From Triparma columacea (taxonomy: Eukaryota; Sar; Bolidophyceae; Parmales; Triparmaceae): a DNA stretch of 57,877 nt. How positions within the stretch are numbered: the first letter of the stretch is position 1; each line of letters opens with the position of its first letter. Made by a program: the position numbers and the translations under genes. The notes under the pieces were generated by a model. It searched no databases. It was not told where the DNA came from and worked only from the letters and a program-made list of their open reading frames with translations. This document shows positions 22,893 to 33,821 of this stretch, piece by piece. The stretch is taken from assembly GCA_030267965.1 (NCBI GenBank), contig BRYA01000034.1, positions 32,473-90,349 of the forward strand. Reading direction: 5' to 3'.

Positions 22893-24939
22893 CTAGTCGA
22901 TATCCATTCCCTCGTCAACGTACTTCAAAATGTTTTTGACGAACTTGTCGACAACCCGGGTCATGTTGACAACATCAGTGCGGTCCATTTTCTCCAAATC
23001 CATCTCAGACAACTCACTCAAACGCTCCGTAAACTGGCGGGGAGGAGCGAAGCGACAATCGAAGATAAGTTTGAGTGGTTATGCAGAGGCAATGTCGTCA
23101 TCGCTGCGCTCCTCTTTGCATTAAATGTTGCCCTCCTTTTCAGTGCTTTAATTTAATTTAAGCACACGCTCACCTTCTCCAACATTTCCTGGTGGTGCTC
23201 GAACCTCTCCTTGATCCCATCCTTGTCCTCGAGGTAGTAGGCGAAAGTGTAGGTGTACTTAAGAACGCGGCGGCACTCAATAAGCTGCTCGGTTGCAGTT
23301 TTGAGGAACTGAACGTCGATCCATGAGGTGTCGGAGTTGCCGTCCTGGAGTTGAACCATGCGCTGCTCCGTCTGAGCGAGCTGTTTCTTGGCGAACTTCT
23401 GGGCCTGTCCGTGCGCGTGGAACCTTTGGTAGTAGTGCAGGTAGCGATCCAATTCACGCTTGGCCTTGGCTGCATCCGACTGGTCGTTCGGGTTGTCCCC
23501 CTCAGAAGCGAACTTGTTACACTTGTAGTAACCGCCAGTAGAGGCCCCATGCTCGTTCCAGGCTGCGAGGCAGATCCAGCAGAACTCGAACTGCGGCGCA
23601 CGAGGCAGGGAGGGGGGGTGAGAGTTGGAATAGCTGCAAGAAGGGGTTTCCATATATTACATTACGCGCAGTGCGTCGACTTCTCACCTTGCACTGCTGA
23701 CAAACCATGTGATTGCAGCCCTGGTTCTTCTCGATCCTCGTGAAACACTTGGGGCACTTCTTTGTATTGGCAAGAATCCAGTTGGCAGTCTCACTCTCGT
23801 TCTGGCACTTCTCCTCCCACTTGGCAAGGTCTGGGCAGGTGACTGGCGAGTGAGGCTCTAGACCGCAACGGATGCAGAACTCGTTACCACAGTCGCACTT
23901 AATGTTGCCAAATCCAGTCTTGGAGCTAGCCACCTTGGTGCACCCGGCTCCTGGGCACCAGCGCGCGAGCTTATTCAAATTGACGTAGGAGCGGAGCTGG
24001 TACGTCGAGAACTTGGGGAGGACATCCTTGGAAACGTCGGAGACTTCAACTTCGGTGATCACCTCGGGGCACCCCGCGGCGGGACACGTCGCGTAAATGC
24101 ACGAGGGGCCGTCTCCAACCTTACTATGGAGGAAGCCGCGCCAGCAGTCGCGGCAGAAGCTGTGCCCGCAGGACATTGCATACATCTCGTCAGACGCAAA
24201 GTCGTCGTCGCAGCAGATGTTACAGGTGTTACCGGTACCGGAGCCAGATGTGGCGCCCCCCCCCTCCCCCTGAACCTTGCTAAGGACGCCGGCCTTGGAC
24301 AGAGTGGCATTGGAGTCGTTCATGTAAGCGTTGAGGAGCGCCTCCTTGTTCCACTTGTGCATGCGCATGAGAACCGTAGCAACGGCCTCAGAGATACCCA
24401 ACATGTCCGTTATTTCACACACGAGCGAATGCATTTCCTCGCGGACCTGCTCGGCCTCCATAAGCTTCAAGCCGTCTGGATTTTTCGCGGGCGACAAGTA
24501 GTCGGAACCCGTTGGGCTGTGATCGTAGCTGCGGCGGGGGAGGGGGGGGGCAGTTGAGGGGTTGAGTAGAAGCGGGGACCAAGGGTAGAGAAATTAGGGG
24601 TGAGCGCGACCGGAAGTCGTAGGGGGACAAGCAACCTTCCGACAAACAACCTTTCCTTTCCACAACACCCAACTACTCTTCACATTCTCACCTCTTCCTT
24701 CCTGAGCCATGAGCCGGAGGGGCATTAGGGTTCGCATTAGCGTTCTTGGAGGACGGAGTCTTCACACCAACCTCCCCCCTTATGTCCATACTCTTCTTGG
24801 CGGCAGGCTTGCGATCCTCATCATCACTATCCCCCTCCTGGGGTGACTTGGCCTGCTGGGGTGAAGTCTTCATCTCGTCACCCTCATCTGAAGAGGCATC
24901 ACTGTAGTCATACACGTAATCATCTTCCGAGTCACTCAT
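22893..24939 (-). CDS. Ariadne-type RBR E3 ubiquitin ligase, four exons
   Basis: Exons 24939-24692, 24528-23688, 23590-23174 and 23033-22893 are in phase and give 548 residues, close to human ARIH1. Order: acidic N-terminus (MSDSEDDYVYDYSD), a helical UBA-like region, RING1 (CNICCDDDF...CGHSFCRDCW), in-between-RING (WCPGAGCTK...CGNEFCIRCG) and the catalytic Rcat domain (CPKCFTRIEKNQGCNHMVC, with the Cys of GCNHM accepting ubiquitin), continuing across the intron as FEFCWICL. After this comes the helical Ariadne domain (YYQRFHAHGQAQKFA), which autoinhibits the ligase until it meets a neddylated cullin. The last exon is short (141 nt) and ends ...GMDID. Confidence 0.93.
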
Positions 24940-25570
24940 TTGGAAGCCAAGAATGTGTTGGGAACTGTGATCGGTGTCAGATGGGGAGTTAAGAGGGTCT
25001 AAACGTGGTCAACAGTCAAATCTGGAGGTCCAAGAGAGTGTTAGTAGATCTACGAAAGGGAAATGGGCACGATTTATTTCGAAATTAGGGCTAAATCACC
25101 GAGATATCAGTGTGAATCAATCCCACGATGACTCCGAAAAAGACAGCGTTTTCCTGCCTTGCAAGACCAATCCGGAATTATAAATCAAACAATACACCAC
25201 TGATGGTAGGAGAGAGCGGACGAGATGAAAATCAAACTCACTGTTAATCGTAGGCTTGAAAGAGAAAGAGAATTGAGAATTTTGTGAAATTCTCTCCAAA
25301 ATCGGGACCAAAAGCAGCACTCCAAATTGTTTGTGCAAAATGCCGTGGGTGCGTGTTTGCGCTCCTTTTAGACTCATGATTCAGTAGTCCGACCCATTTT
25401 ACCGTTTGTTGCCTATGAAGAGCGTCCAGATATTGTCGAAAAGCTGGAGCAATTTGAAAAGGGCTCGTGTCTCGAAGGGGGGTGTTTTGTTTTACCTTCG
25501 TGGAATGCCTTGCTTTGCTAACCCCCCCCCTTGCTAACCCCCCCCGCCTCCCCCCCCCCCCCCATTCCAG
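24940..25570. other. divergent intergenic region, probably includes IFT43 5' exon
   Basis: This lies between the RBR ligase and IFT43. The start codon of IFT43 must be here. One candidate is an ATG followed directly by GTAGGA near 25205, which would be in phase with the exon at 25571, but I cannot confirm it. The end of the region is C-rich with CTAAC elements, as expected for the 3' part of an intron. Confidence 0.45.
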
Positions 25571-26413
25571 GAAGACGACGAGGATTCGGGTAGTGACCCT
25601 GAGATTGAGCAGAAGCGTGAGACTAGGGCTGAGAAGGAGCCAAGTCCTGAACCTAAGAAGAGGGGGAGGAGGCGCCGTGCTGGGGACGACGACGAGGAAG
25701 AGAAGGGGGGCGACGCTGGCGAGAGTACGGCGCAGCCCATTAGTAGGAAGGTCTCGGGATGGGGAGAAGACGACGGGGGGGGCTTTGTGAGGAAAGCAGT
25801 TGGAGGAGGGAGGGGGTCTGATGGCATGGACTACTCGGCAACGAAGGAGAGTGGAACGGCCGGAAAGAGGAAGGGAAGGAACAGGCACTTTGACGACGAC
25901 GGAGCCGACGACATCATGATAATTCCCGACTTGGATGAAGACATGGGGGATGATGCAGACGACATTACTCTTCAGGTGGCTGCTGCTCCGAAGAACATCA
26001 ACCGGAGGGTCGCCTCCCTCCACGAGCTCGACTCTGACCTCAAGTACTCCGTTTCGTCCGCCGAGAATGGCATCGATCTTAGCCTATTGACCACCAACCT
26101 CGTCCCTCCTGGGAAGTGCCTTGAGGTGGATGAGGTGTGGGACTTCGGCGGCCTCCTTCAGAGCGTAACCCAGGAGTTCCACAAGGAGCGTGAGCTCGAC
26201 CTCGACAATGAGGGGGCGGGCGGGGAAGGTAGCGTTGGCGGTGGCGCCTCCGGCTCCGACGGGGCAGCGGAAAGGAAGTTTGCTCAGGCGGCAGACTTGG
26301 ACGGAGGGAAGGACCTCAAGGAGGAAGACGCGAGAAAAATGGACGAGGTACTGGGTACGGGTGGCGGGGGCAAGGTCAGGAAGGAGAGCGGAAGGAGAAG
26401 GAGGAACGCGTAG
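25571..26413 (+). CDS. IFT43: intraflagellar transport protein IFT43 (5' exon not resolved)
   Basis: One main exon of 280 codons starts after a CATTCCAG acceptor. It has the IFT43 signature: DDIMIIPDLDED, ITLQVAAAP, then RRVASLHELDSDLKYS and GIDLSLLTTNLVPPGKCLE, followed by VWDFGGLLQSVTQEF. IFT43 is part of the IFT-A complex, which drives retrograde transport in cilia and flagella. The first 100 residues are acidic and basic low complexity (DSGSDPEIEQKRE). The C-terminus is Gly-rich and ends in a run of Arg. The start codon lies in an upstream exon I could not place. The stop lies inside a tandem duplication shared with the convergent neighbour. Confidence 0.85.
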   Translation, partial: EDDEDSGSDPEIEQKRETRAEKEPSPEPKKRGRRRRAGDDDEEEKGGDAGESTAQPISRKVSGWGEDDGGGFVRKAVGGGRGSDGMDYSATKESGTAGKRKGRNRHFDDDGADDIMIIPDLDEDMGDDADDITLQVAAAPKNINRRVASLHELDSDLKYSVSSAENGIDLSLLTTNLVPPGKCLEVDEVWDFGGLLQSVTQEFHKERELDLDNEGAGGEGSVGGGASGSDGAAERKFAQAADLDGGKDLKEEDARKMDEVLGTGGGGKVRKESGRRRRNA

Positions 26414-26551
26414 TGAATTCATAATGCATTTGAAAAAGGAACAGAGAGTGTCGATTTTTAGTGCCACATTAATTCGTGCGTAGTGAATTCATTGTGCATT
26501 TGAAAAAGAAACAGAGAGTGTCGGTCGGTTTTTAGTGCCACTTTAATTCGT
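26408..26551. repeat. tandem duplication covering the convergent gene ends
   Basis: Copy 1 is 26408-26477 (70 nt) and copy 2 is 26478-26551 (74 nt). They are nearly identical (GCGTAGTGAATTCAT... to ...TTAATTCGT), apart from a 4-nt insertion and a few substitutions. The first copy holds the IFT43 stop codon and the second holds the stop codon of the minus-strand gene. Confidence 0.9.
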
Positions 26552-28731
26552 AGCCTCGACCTCCATTAGGTTCTCTTTCTCCCCCCCCAGGCTCTTCCTC
26601 TTCTTGCTTTCCGACTTCCTCTTAATAATTCCGCACGCCACGAGCACGCACCGAGAACCCTTGTCCTCCTCCCTGCAGAGAACCTCACGCACAGGGTCTA
26701 CCTTCCCAAAGTAAGAGACCAGATCACTTGGGACGCAGGGAATTGCGGAAGCAGTCAGGGGGTTGTTGGATATGTTAACGATAACCTCTTGCTCGTCGTC
26801 GCCTCTCTCGTTGAGAAGGGACCCCACGCCGGTTAGGATGTTCCCGTTCTGCGAGTCAGGTGAGGACGAGAAGCGGGAGGTGATGCAGTTCTTGTTCGCG
26901 AATAACTTCGTGAGAGAAGGACAAGTCTCGAACAGACCGTGGACGTCCAAAGCGACGAGTTTGTTGGAGGAAATGGACAGGCAGGAGAGGGAAGGTAGGT
27001 TCTTGAACTCGGACGTATGGGGTAGTTTGTCAATTTTATTGTTTCGAAGGGAAAGTATGGAAAGGTTGGGCATCGGAGGAAGCTCATCGGGCAACGAAAC
27101 TATGACGTTAGAATCGAGGTTCAGCAGGGTGAGGCTAGACAGGGACTTGAGGTCGTCCAAGAGGAGCCCGGAGATGCTGTTGCCGGACAGACGGAGCTCC
27201 TTCAAATTGTTCAAGTTGCAAATTGGTTGAGGAATCGACGGGTAAGTCAGCAAGCAGTCGTCAGCGGAGAAAGCCGTCAAACCCTCTAGCAGGGCGAGGT
27301 CGCTGGGAATCTTAGAGATGGGGTTGCAACCGACAACGAGCTCCTTCAAGGCGCTGGCCTCCAACTTTCCAACACCAGACAGATTGTCAATCTCACAGTC
27401 GTAAACGCTTAGATATTCGAGCGCCTTCAGCTTATTCAAATGACCATCAGGCCCAATGAGAGCGTAAAGGGAACCACCTCCCTTCTTCTTCGATGCCACC
27501 AAAGCCGCTCTTTCCTTGTCGTTCGGGGCAGTGGATGAATTGACCCCACCGCTGCGAGCCTTGAACTCAGCAGGTCGCCTCGCCAACTTAAGCTCGACAA
27601 CTTCATCACCAGCTAATTGCTCGGGGATTTTACGCGTATCTCGGACGAGAAACCTGCAAATAGTAGCGGGGGGAGGCGGGGGGAAAGGGGATGAGGGGGA
27701 TTAGAGGGATTAGGGCAGAAACGAAAGTGACGAGACGCTTTTGTGGCGATAAATGGTGGCGCGAGGTATGTTAGAAGGGTGGGAAGCCCTTACATCTATA
27801 TTTGTTTGGCAAAGAGGGAAATGAAAAATGAAAGAAAATTGACAAATTTCTTGAGAATGAAAATCGTCACGCTACTTCTTACTTGTCCTTTGGGATTTCT
27901 TGCAACGCCGCGTTGACATTCGTCTTGTCCTTGCTTTCACTTGCTGGCTTCGCAACGCACTCAATTGTCTTACCCTCTGCCAGCTCTCTTTCCTCCAAAA
28001 CCGAACGAATGATGCTTGCGACGTCGGCCCTCAGTATGTCCCTAGCACCATCGACGTCCCCTTCAGCGCCAACGATGACTTTAATCTCCTGCCCCGCCTC
28101 TCGTCCCTTGGCGCGGCTGTCGGTGGAGGTTCCGAAGCCCCCTCCCACCAGTCCTCCAGGGCGAACGATGGTGTAAGGAAGCCCGGAGGCGCGGAGGGCC
28201 TCCTCAGATTTCCACTTCCAATCCATAAGCTTTCTCTTGATGTTGTTTAGAATCATGCGAACCGGGTGCCAGCCATTGACAGGATTGACAAAACGACTCG
28301 TGACCAGAACAATGTGAGGGGGAGTCTTCTGCTTCTTGCTGATTTCGATAAGGTTGACAACACCCTGATAGTCGACGTCTTTCGGGCCATTCCAGTACCC
28401 CGCGGCAGACGATGCTGAGCAGGCAAAGACGATTGCTTGGGCATCTTCAAAGTCGAGGGTTGCGGGATCAGTCACATCTCCAGCAACAACCTTTACCTTG
28501 GTGAATGCTTCAAACTTGGTTGCGTGTAATTCAGACTTAGGGTTGGGAAAATTGGGGTCAGCGAGGAAGGGGTTAGTAAAGGTAATGTGTCAAGTCAGCA
28601 TCGATAGTTGCTTTATGTCATGAAAATAAATTACTCACCCTAACCACAGCCTTCACGTTCGATTTCTCAGAAAGACACTTCACAACCTCGTATCCCAGTG
28701 TGCCCCCAGCTCCTAGTACATAAGTAGACAT
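26543..28731 (-). CDS. NmrA-like SDR joined to a leucine-rich repeat protein (predicted fusion)
   Basis: Exons 28731-28639, 28535-27883 and 27653-26543 are in phase and give 618 residues. Residues 1-250 are an atypical short-chain dehydrogenase: MSTYVLGAGGTLGYEV (NAD(P) motif), VVAGDVTD, IVFACSASS, VTSRFV and PYTIVRPGGLVGGG. Residues from about 280 are leucine-rich repeats (LRLSGNSI, LNLDSNVI, LSLRNNKI), ending in a basic nuclear-signal-like tail. The frame of the SDR part also meets a TAA at 27879-27881, but that TAA overlaps a good GTAAG donor whose phase 2 matches the phase-2 acceptor of the LRR exon. The LRR part has no ATG of its own upstream. Two separate genes remain possible if the intron is not used. 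Confidence 0.68.
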
Positions 28732-28851
28732 CCTTTTTTCTTGCTATTTGTTCTTTTGTTGATTTTGACGAAGGTGGTGCCTGCGAAGCCCTTCCTTCTC
28801 ACCTGGAAGTCACTCTGATTCTCCTGATATCAGAGAGCTCCAAACTTACAG

Positions 28852-30056
28852 ATGGCGGCAAAAACTACAAAGAGGCCTCGGAAATCAAAGGCTCCCAAGA
28901 GTTCCGCCCATTCATCACCTCCGAAGAGCACCCCTGTCAAAGAAATCCCCCCTCCCCCTCCTGTAACAGTCGAAGAGGAAAAGGATTGGGAAATAATCAA
29001 CACCGATGACGATGAGCTGAAAGGCTATGTTGATATCGACCGCCCCCCTGCTGGATGCCCTCCCATCCCTCCCGGTCCGTCACTCTTTACTGTCCTGAGT
29101 TGGATTGACACCCCCTACACCCCCTCTCATCTTCAGCCTGGCTATGTCAAGCCCTCCTCGGCCCCAGAACCTGAGGATGACGGGTGGCCCCCAGAGACGG
29201 AGTACCAATCTGCTTTTAAGTGGAGGAAAAATGAGGACAGCGGCCTGACTGTAAAGGAAGGTAAGAATGTGCATGGAGACCCAAGCTCGGGGGGGGATGA
29301 GACGTAAATTGAGGAAGAAACTAGCGCAACGTAAAAATACAAGCTGCAGCTCAAATCCGCCTTGGTGCCTCGACCAGGACTGTGGGGTTGGTTGGCTGCA
29401 CTGGCCTTAATTGCCGTATATTACTTAGCGATAGCTGTTGTTGCCCCTCATTATCACGCCGTGTCTGACACCGTTAAAAAAAAAAAGCCTTTACAGCTCT
29501 CAAGGTGACCCCATCTAAGCCGAAGGTGAACAAGAAAAAGAGGCCTTCGCCTTCCTCCGCTCCGGCCGCTCCTCCGCCCCCCCCAGCTGCAGCTCCCTCT
29601 CCGCCTCCTGCTGTCACCCCAGCCGCCTCTTCTCCCGCCCCCGTCCCTGCCCCCTCGGCTTCTACTCCTACCCCTACTCCTGCTCCTGCCCCCACGTCCA
29701 CCGGAGCCTGGGATCCTAATGGCATCGAGCTCTCTAAGAACCTCATGAGGGAGCTCGGTACCTTCGCCGTTCCCCCGGAAATGGTCAAGCAGATCCTGTC
29801 CTGTTTTTACATCCTTGTCTGCGGATGGACCAAGAAATCCATGCCGGACTGGAAGGTCTGCAAGGCCCTCTGCAAGAACACAAAGTGGGGACGCATGTTG
29901 AAGGCGAACGTTCAGGGCAATCTCACCAAGAGGAACCTCGCAAGGATTGCCAAGGTTATCAAGGGGATCACACTGGATGACGCCAGAAGAGTGTCCATCG
30001 CAGCAGCAACCATCCTAGAGTACCTGCAGCAGGCCGTTGAACACGGGGGGAAGTAA
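28852..30056 (+). CDS. Pro-rich protein with a dynein heavy-chain stalk-like helical domain, two exons
   Basis: Exons 28852-29260 and 29497-30056 join in phase 1 (GTAAGA donor; CTGAC then TTTACAG) and give 322 residues. Residues about 140-220 are a Pro/Ala/Ser linker. Residues about 230-320 (PPEMVKQILSCFYILVCGW, MPDWKVCKALCKN, ARIAKVIKGITLDDARRVS) resemble the stalk and microtubule-binding region of axonemal dynein heavy chains. There, PPxxVK begins the stalk and a DWW-x-K-type segment follows. No motor is present. An association with axonemal microtubules is an inference. A hydrophobic stretch is open within the intron. Confidence 0.62.
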
Positions 30057-30181
30057 CATCCTCACGGAAGATGGTTTCCTACACCACTATCTCCCCATGC
30101 GCCTTTGCGAGCGTCGTTTCGGTTAGATAATAAAATCGTTTTGTTTCTTTAACAAATGTATCATCACCCCCACTTTATTAA

Positions 30182-33100
30182 TTATCCGCTCAGCAGTTCG
30201 TTCATCGCCTGCTCCAAATCATTATTGTGATGCTCTAGCGCAACTCTGACCGCGGCCTGTGAAAACCCCATCGGCGTTAGCTGTGAGACCTTGCTTTCAT
30301 CAGCCTTAACTCTCGTTATATTACCCCCTCCTCCTCCTCCTCCTCCCATTTGCGCAACAACAGAGTCGAAGCTGGGAGGCGGTGGTCCAGGAGGAGGTAG
30401 AACAGCCCCTCCCCCACCGATTGAGGGAGGCTCGTAACTGCTGCTTCTCTGGTCCCTGAAAACAGGTGGTGGTGGTGAACCCGTGGGTAAAGGGGGTCCG
30501 TCACCTGAGCCTGAGTACGCGGAGGAAGCCATGAGGTGGGTGGAGGGATTGGAGGATGAGGTCGAGGGTGGTGGGGGTACGGCCGCGGGGTACTGGTTCA
30601 TGGTTAGTGGTTGATTGAGTCCCGTTTTCGGTGTCTCTGAGGTTCCAGTCCCGTTCCACCAGTTGCTTATCATCGACGTCACCCCCGCGTCTGCTGCAGG
30701 TGGGGGCGTCGTCTCCTTCTCCTCCCCCATAATCTGTTCAGCCAGCCTCGAGTTCTCAGCCTCCTGTTCGTCGCTTGCCATAAGAGACGCTGCGAACGCG
30801 GCGTCAGCCCTCTCCTGTTCTTCCCTCTCCCTCCTAGCGTCGTCGACCGTGCACTCCTCAGCTAGAGCCTTGGCTAGGGCAGCGTCGCTCTCCTCTTGGG
30901 AGACCGTACGCTGACGGTGCTGGATATCGTTGAGGTAGTCGTCCTGCCACATCTCCATCATGAGTTTCTGGTCGGTAGCCGTGTTGCTGAGGTGGACGAG
31001 ACGCTGGACTATGCTGTCGTAGAAGTTACCCCCCTCAACGAGCTGGGAATGGAGGGACGTGAAGGTCTCGACTGCGGACTCGACCTTCGAAACGAACGCC
31101 TCGCGGAGCTGGGTCGTGGCGTCGGACTTACGAGAGCTCTGGAACTTGCTGTTCTCATCGAAGATCTTCTTGAGGACCGACTGCTGGGAATCTATGTTGC
31201 TCTGAATGTCAATCTGGACCTCGTCAAACTGCTGCAGCCCCTCATTAGCAACCCTGTCGTAGTCCGCCGAGGTGGGGGGAGGGTTTGTCGGGACAGCTGA
31301 GAGTGCCGTCGAAATGTTATAACTAGAGGTGGCGTCTTGAAAGTGCTTCAGCGCCGCTGCCCTGACGCCGATGAGGTTCGTGAGGTCCATCAATGCCACC
31401 TGTAGCTGTGTTGTGTTGGTTTTATCAGCTGCGGCGGAGGTGGGGTCCTTGGAAGGCATTTCCGCGTCTAGCATCGCCTTGGTCTTGTCGAGAAGCTGAA
31501 AGCTCGCCTTGGTACCATCGCTCTGCAGGTTCTTCGCGATTACTTGATCGCTGGGACGGACGGGGGGGAAGGGGCAACGTTAGTTACGGAGTTGCATCAC
31601 CTTGTGCTGCCTTCCACACCCCAAAATAGTCTACTCTTTAACTCTGCGCGCTCCGCGCGTCTACTCTTTAACTCTGCGCGCTCCGCGCGTCTACTCTTTA
31701 ACTCTGCGCTACAGCCCCGCGCGTCTACTCTTTAAACTCTGCGCTACAGCCCCTTGCGTCTCACCTGGCCTTTGCGTTATCGAGAAGGTGTTGATAATGT
31801 TCAATCTGTCTCCTCATCTCCTTCTGCTGCTCCTCCACCGTGACGCTCGTCTCGTAGTTGTTGTTGCTCTTCTTGAATCTCGCGTCTGATTCCCTCTGCG
31901 ATTCAAGCGTCGTTATTGTGCTTGTTATTAAAGCCCTGCATCGACTGGCTGTATCGGAGACGGAGGAACTCAAGGACGACAGAGTCACGCGAGGCTGCAT
32001 GGACTGAGCTTTGGAAACTCTCTCCCATACCGCGGTCGGTAGCCCGTCGCCTGCTAGGTAAGCCTCTAGGGATTGTGGGAGGTTTATCCTGGCTAGCGAC
32101 GCCCTTGCTGACTTGTCAGCGTTCGATATTGACTCGGAGGCGCGGTTTATATTATCGGTTATCGTTTTGTTGTATCTGTCCATTGCCCCTCTTGCCACCT
32201 TGGGGAGGAGGCCCGGGAAGAGGGGGGGGGTAGTGGGGGGGAGGTCCGTGAGGGTGGGGGGGAGGGGGAGGGCCTTCACGAGAGTGGCGCCCTTGATCGG
32301 GGAGAGGGTGCTCGTCTTAGGGACAGGCTCAAGGTACACGGTCTGATTGTCCTTAGTCGCCTGGTGTGTGTGTGGGGTGTGTGTGTGGAAAGGGGTGGGT
32401 GGTGTGTTGTTAGTGGTTGAAATACGAGCGTGAGACGAGTGGATGAGACTCACCTCCTCCTTCCTCTCCTTCACAGTGTTCACCAGCGTTTCAATGGAGG
32501 ACGTGTTATGGTTGGCCTTCTTCCCGAAAATGACCGCCTGCTCTCCGAAGTTCTCCGCAATGGTGAGCCTTGCAATCTCAGCTCCGTAGCCGTTACCTGT
32601 TGCGGACGCGACCTGCTGGAGGTTTACGGACTCCCAGTAGTTGGCGGCGGCGTTGAAGAGGAGGGACTGGGACTGGAGATTCTCGGACCACGAGGGGGCC
32701 AGCTTACGCGACAGTGACTAAGAGAGGGGTGGGGGGGGGGGAGAAGGGATTCTCGTCAGGATCTCATATTGTGTTTGGGACGGCGGGTAGAAGGCGACTT
32801 GTTCTCTCCCCCCCCCTCCCTCTCACCTTGCTCTTGCACTTGGTGAGCGCCGCTGAATAGAAGTCCGCCGTGGCTTGCGCAATCTTGCTAAGGACGCTTG
32901 GTTTAACCCCCTTCGCAGGGTCCGCCTTCTTGCTCCCCAGCGCCTTCTCGTAGACGCACGCCTGAGCCTGGGCGAGAGTGAGGTCCTTGCACATGCTGAG
33001 ACCCTCGGTGGACAAGTCACAGGTAGCACCAGCAAGACCTCCGGAGGTTAGGGTGAGGATCTCCTGGTACATACCAGCTAAGGGAAGAGCGGAGGGAGGA

Positions 33101-33821
33101 GCAGAGGAGTTAGAAGGTGCAGCTTCACTGAAGCTCATGTACCGTTTGCATTAATGCCACAACCAGGTAATACTACGAGCGTGTCAACTTCACAGCATCG
33201 CTCACTTCCTCCTCCTCCTCACCTGAAACTTGAAAGGCATGGCACGCCCTCTTAAGTCCCGCCTCCGTCGTTCTCTCTTCAATCGCCGCGGCATAGCTCT
33301 CGCACGACGCCGCATTGAACAATACGGCCAGCCTCTCGAACCGTAGGTTGGACCTGGACGCCTTGGTACCCTTCTCAAAGGCGCAACCCCACTTCAGGGA
33401 CAGCTTGTAGGTACCGGAGGCGCTGTCGACGACGGGGAAACCGGAGGACTCGGCGGACAGGAGACACGCGTGGTATGTGTGGAGGTCGGAGCGGTAGGAG
33501 GAGGAGGTTATGGAGGGGGGGGTGGAAGGAACTGCGAGGGATCTGTACCTTTTCAATGTCTGGAGCGATTCTGTGAGAGCGGGGTTTGTTTGCAGTATGT
33601 TTTTATCATCATTATCTCTACACAACCACCTTTGATAACGTTGAAGAGAGGAGGAGGGGTGAGAAGTTTGGGTCTTGGCCTCCTCGGAGTCTCAAAGAAC
33701 AAGGGGGGGCATTTGGAGATTTTGAAGCATTCCGAGATTTTGAAGGTAACACAACTTACTCTTCTAAGGCTGATGTTATATCTGTTGATGTATGTGTTTC
33801 TTTGAGTGGTATTGCAAACAT
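30182..33821 (-). CDS. ALIX/BRO1-domain protein with UIM-like and UBA motifs, seven exons
   Basis: Exons 33821-33760, 33690-33630, 33559-33223, 33077-32827, 32717-32454, 32360-31765 and 31550-30182 chain in phase to 979 residues. The N-terminus MFAIPLKETH and the helical repeat (TLKRYRSLAV, LKWGCAFEKG, RFERLAVLFNAA, LTLAQAQACVYEKAL, NYWESVNLQ, YLEPVPKTSTLSPIKGATLVK) are the BRO1 domain, which binds ESCRT-III. It is followed by a V-domain-like coiled coil (NLPQSLEAYLAG onward). Residues about 743-785 have two UIM-like motifs (EESDAALAKALAEE; ADAAFAASLMASDE), then a Pro/Gly-rich linker and a C-terminal UBA (LTPMGFSQAAVRVALEHHN...). It probably links ubiquitinated cargo to ESCRT at endosomes. 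The short first exons are the least certain. Confidence 0.86.
31629..31757. repeat. intronic tandem repeat, about 30-bp unit
   Basis: Four units starting GTCTACTCTTTAACTCTGCG lie inside the intron between the last two exons of the BRO1 gene. Units 1 and 2 are 30 bp and identical. Units 3 and 4 are 34-35 bp and contain CTACAGCCCC instead of CGCTCCGCG. Confidence 0.9.

Noticed and set aside
22782..23156. Plus-strand frame of 124 codons
   Set aside because: It is antisense to the last exon of the RBR ligase (22893-23033), which fits the family end.
24974..25183. Plus-strand frame of 69 codons upstream of IFT43
   Set aside because: No acceptable donor in phase with the IFT43 exon and no similarity to its N-terminus.
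25244..26023. 259-codon minus-strand frame
   Set aside because: Antisense to the acidic part of IFT43. Its Ser/Pro-rich translation is typical of a shadow of a GC-rich coding exon.
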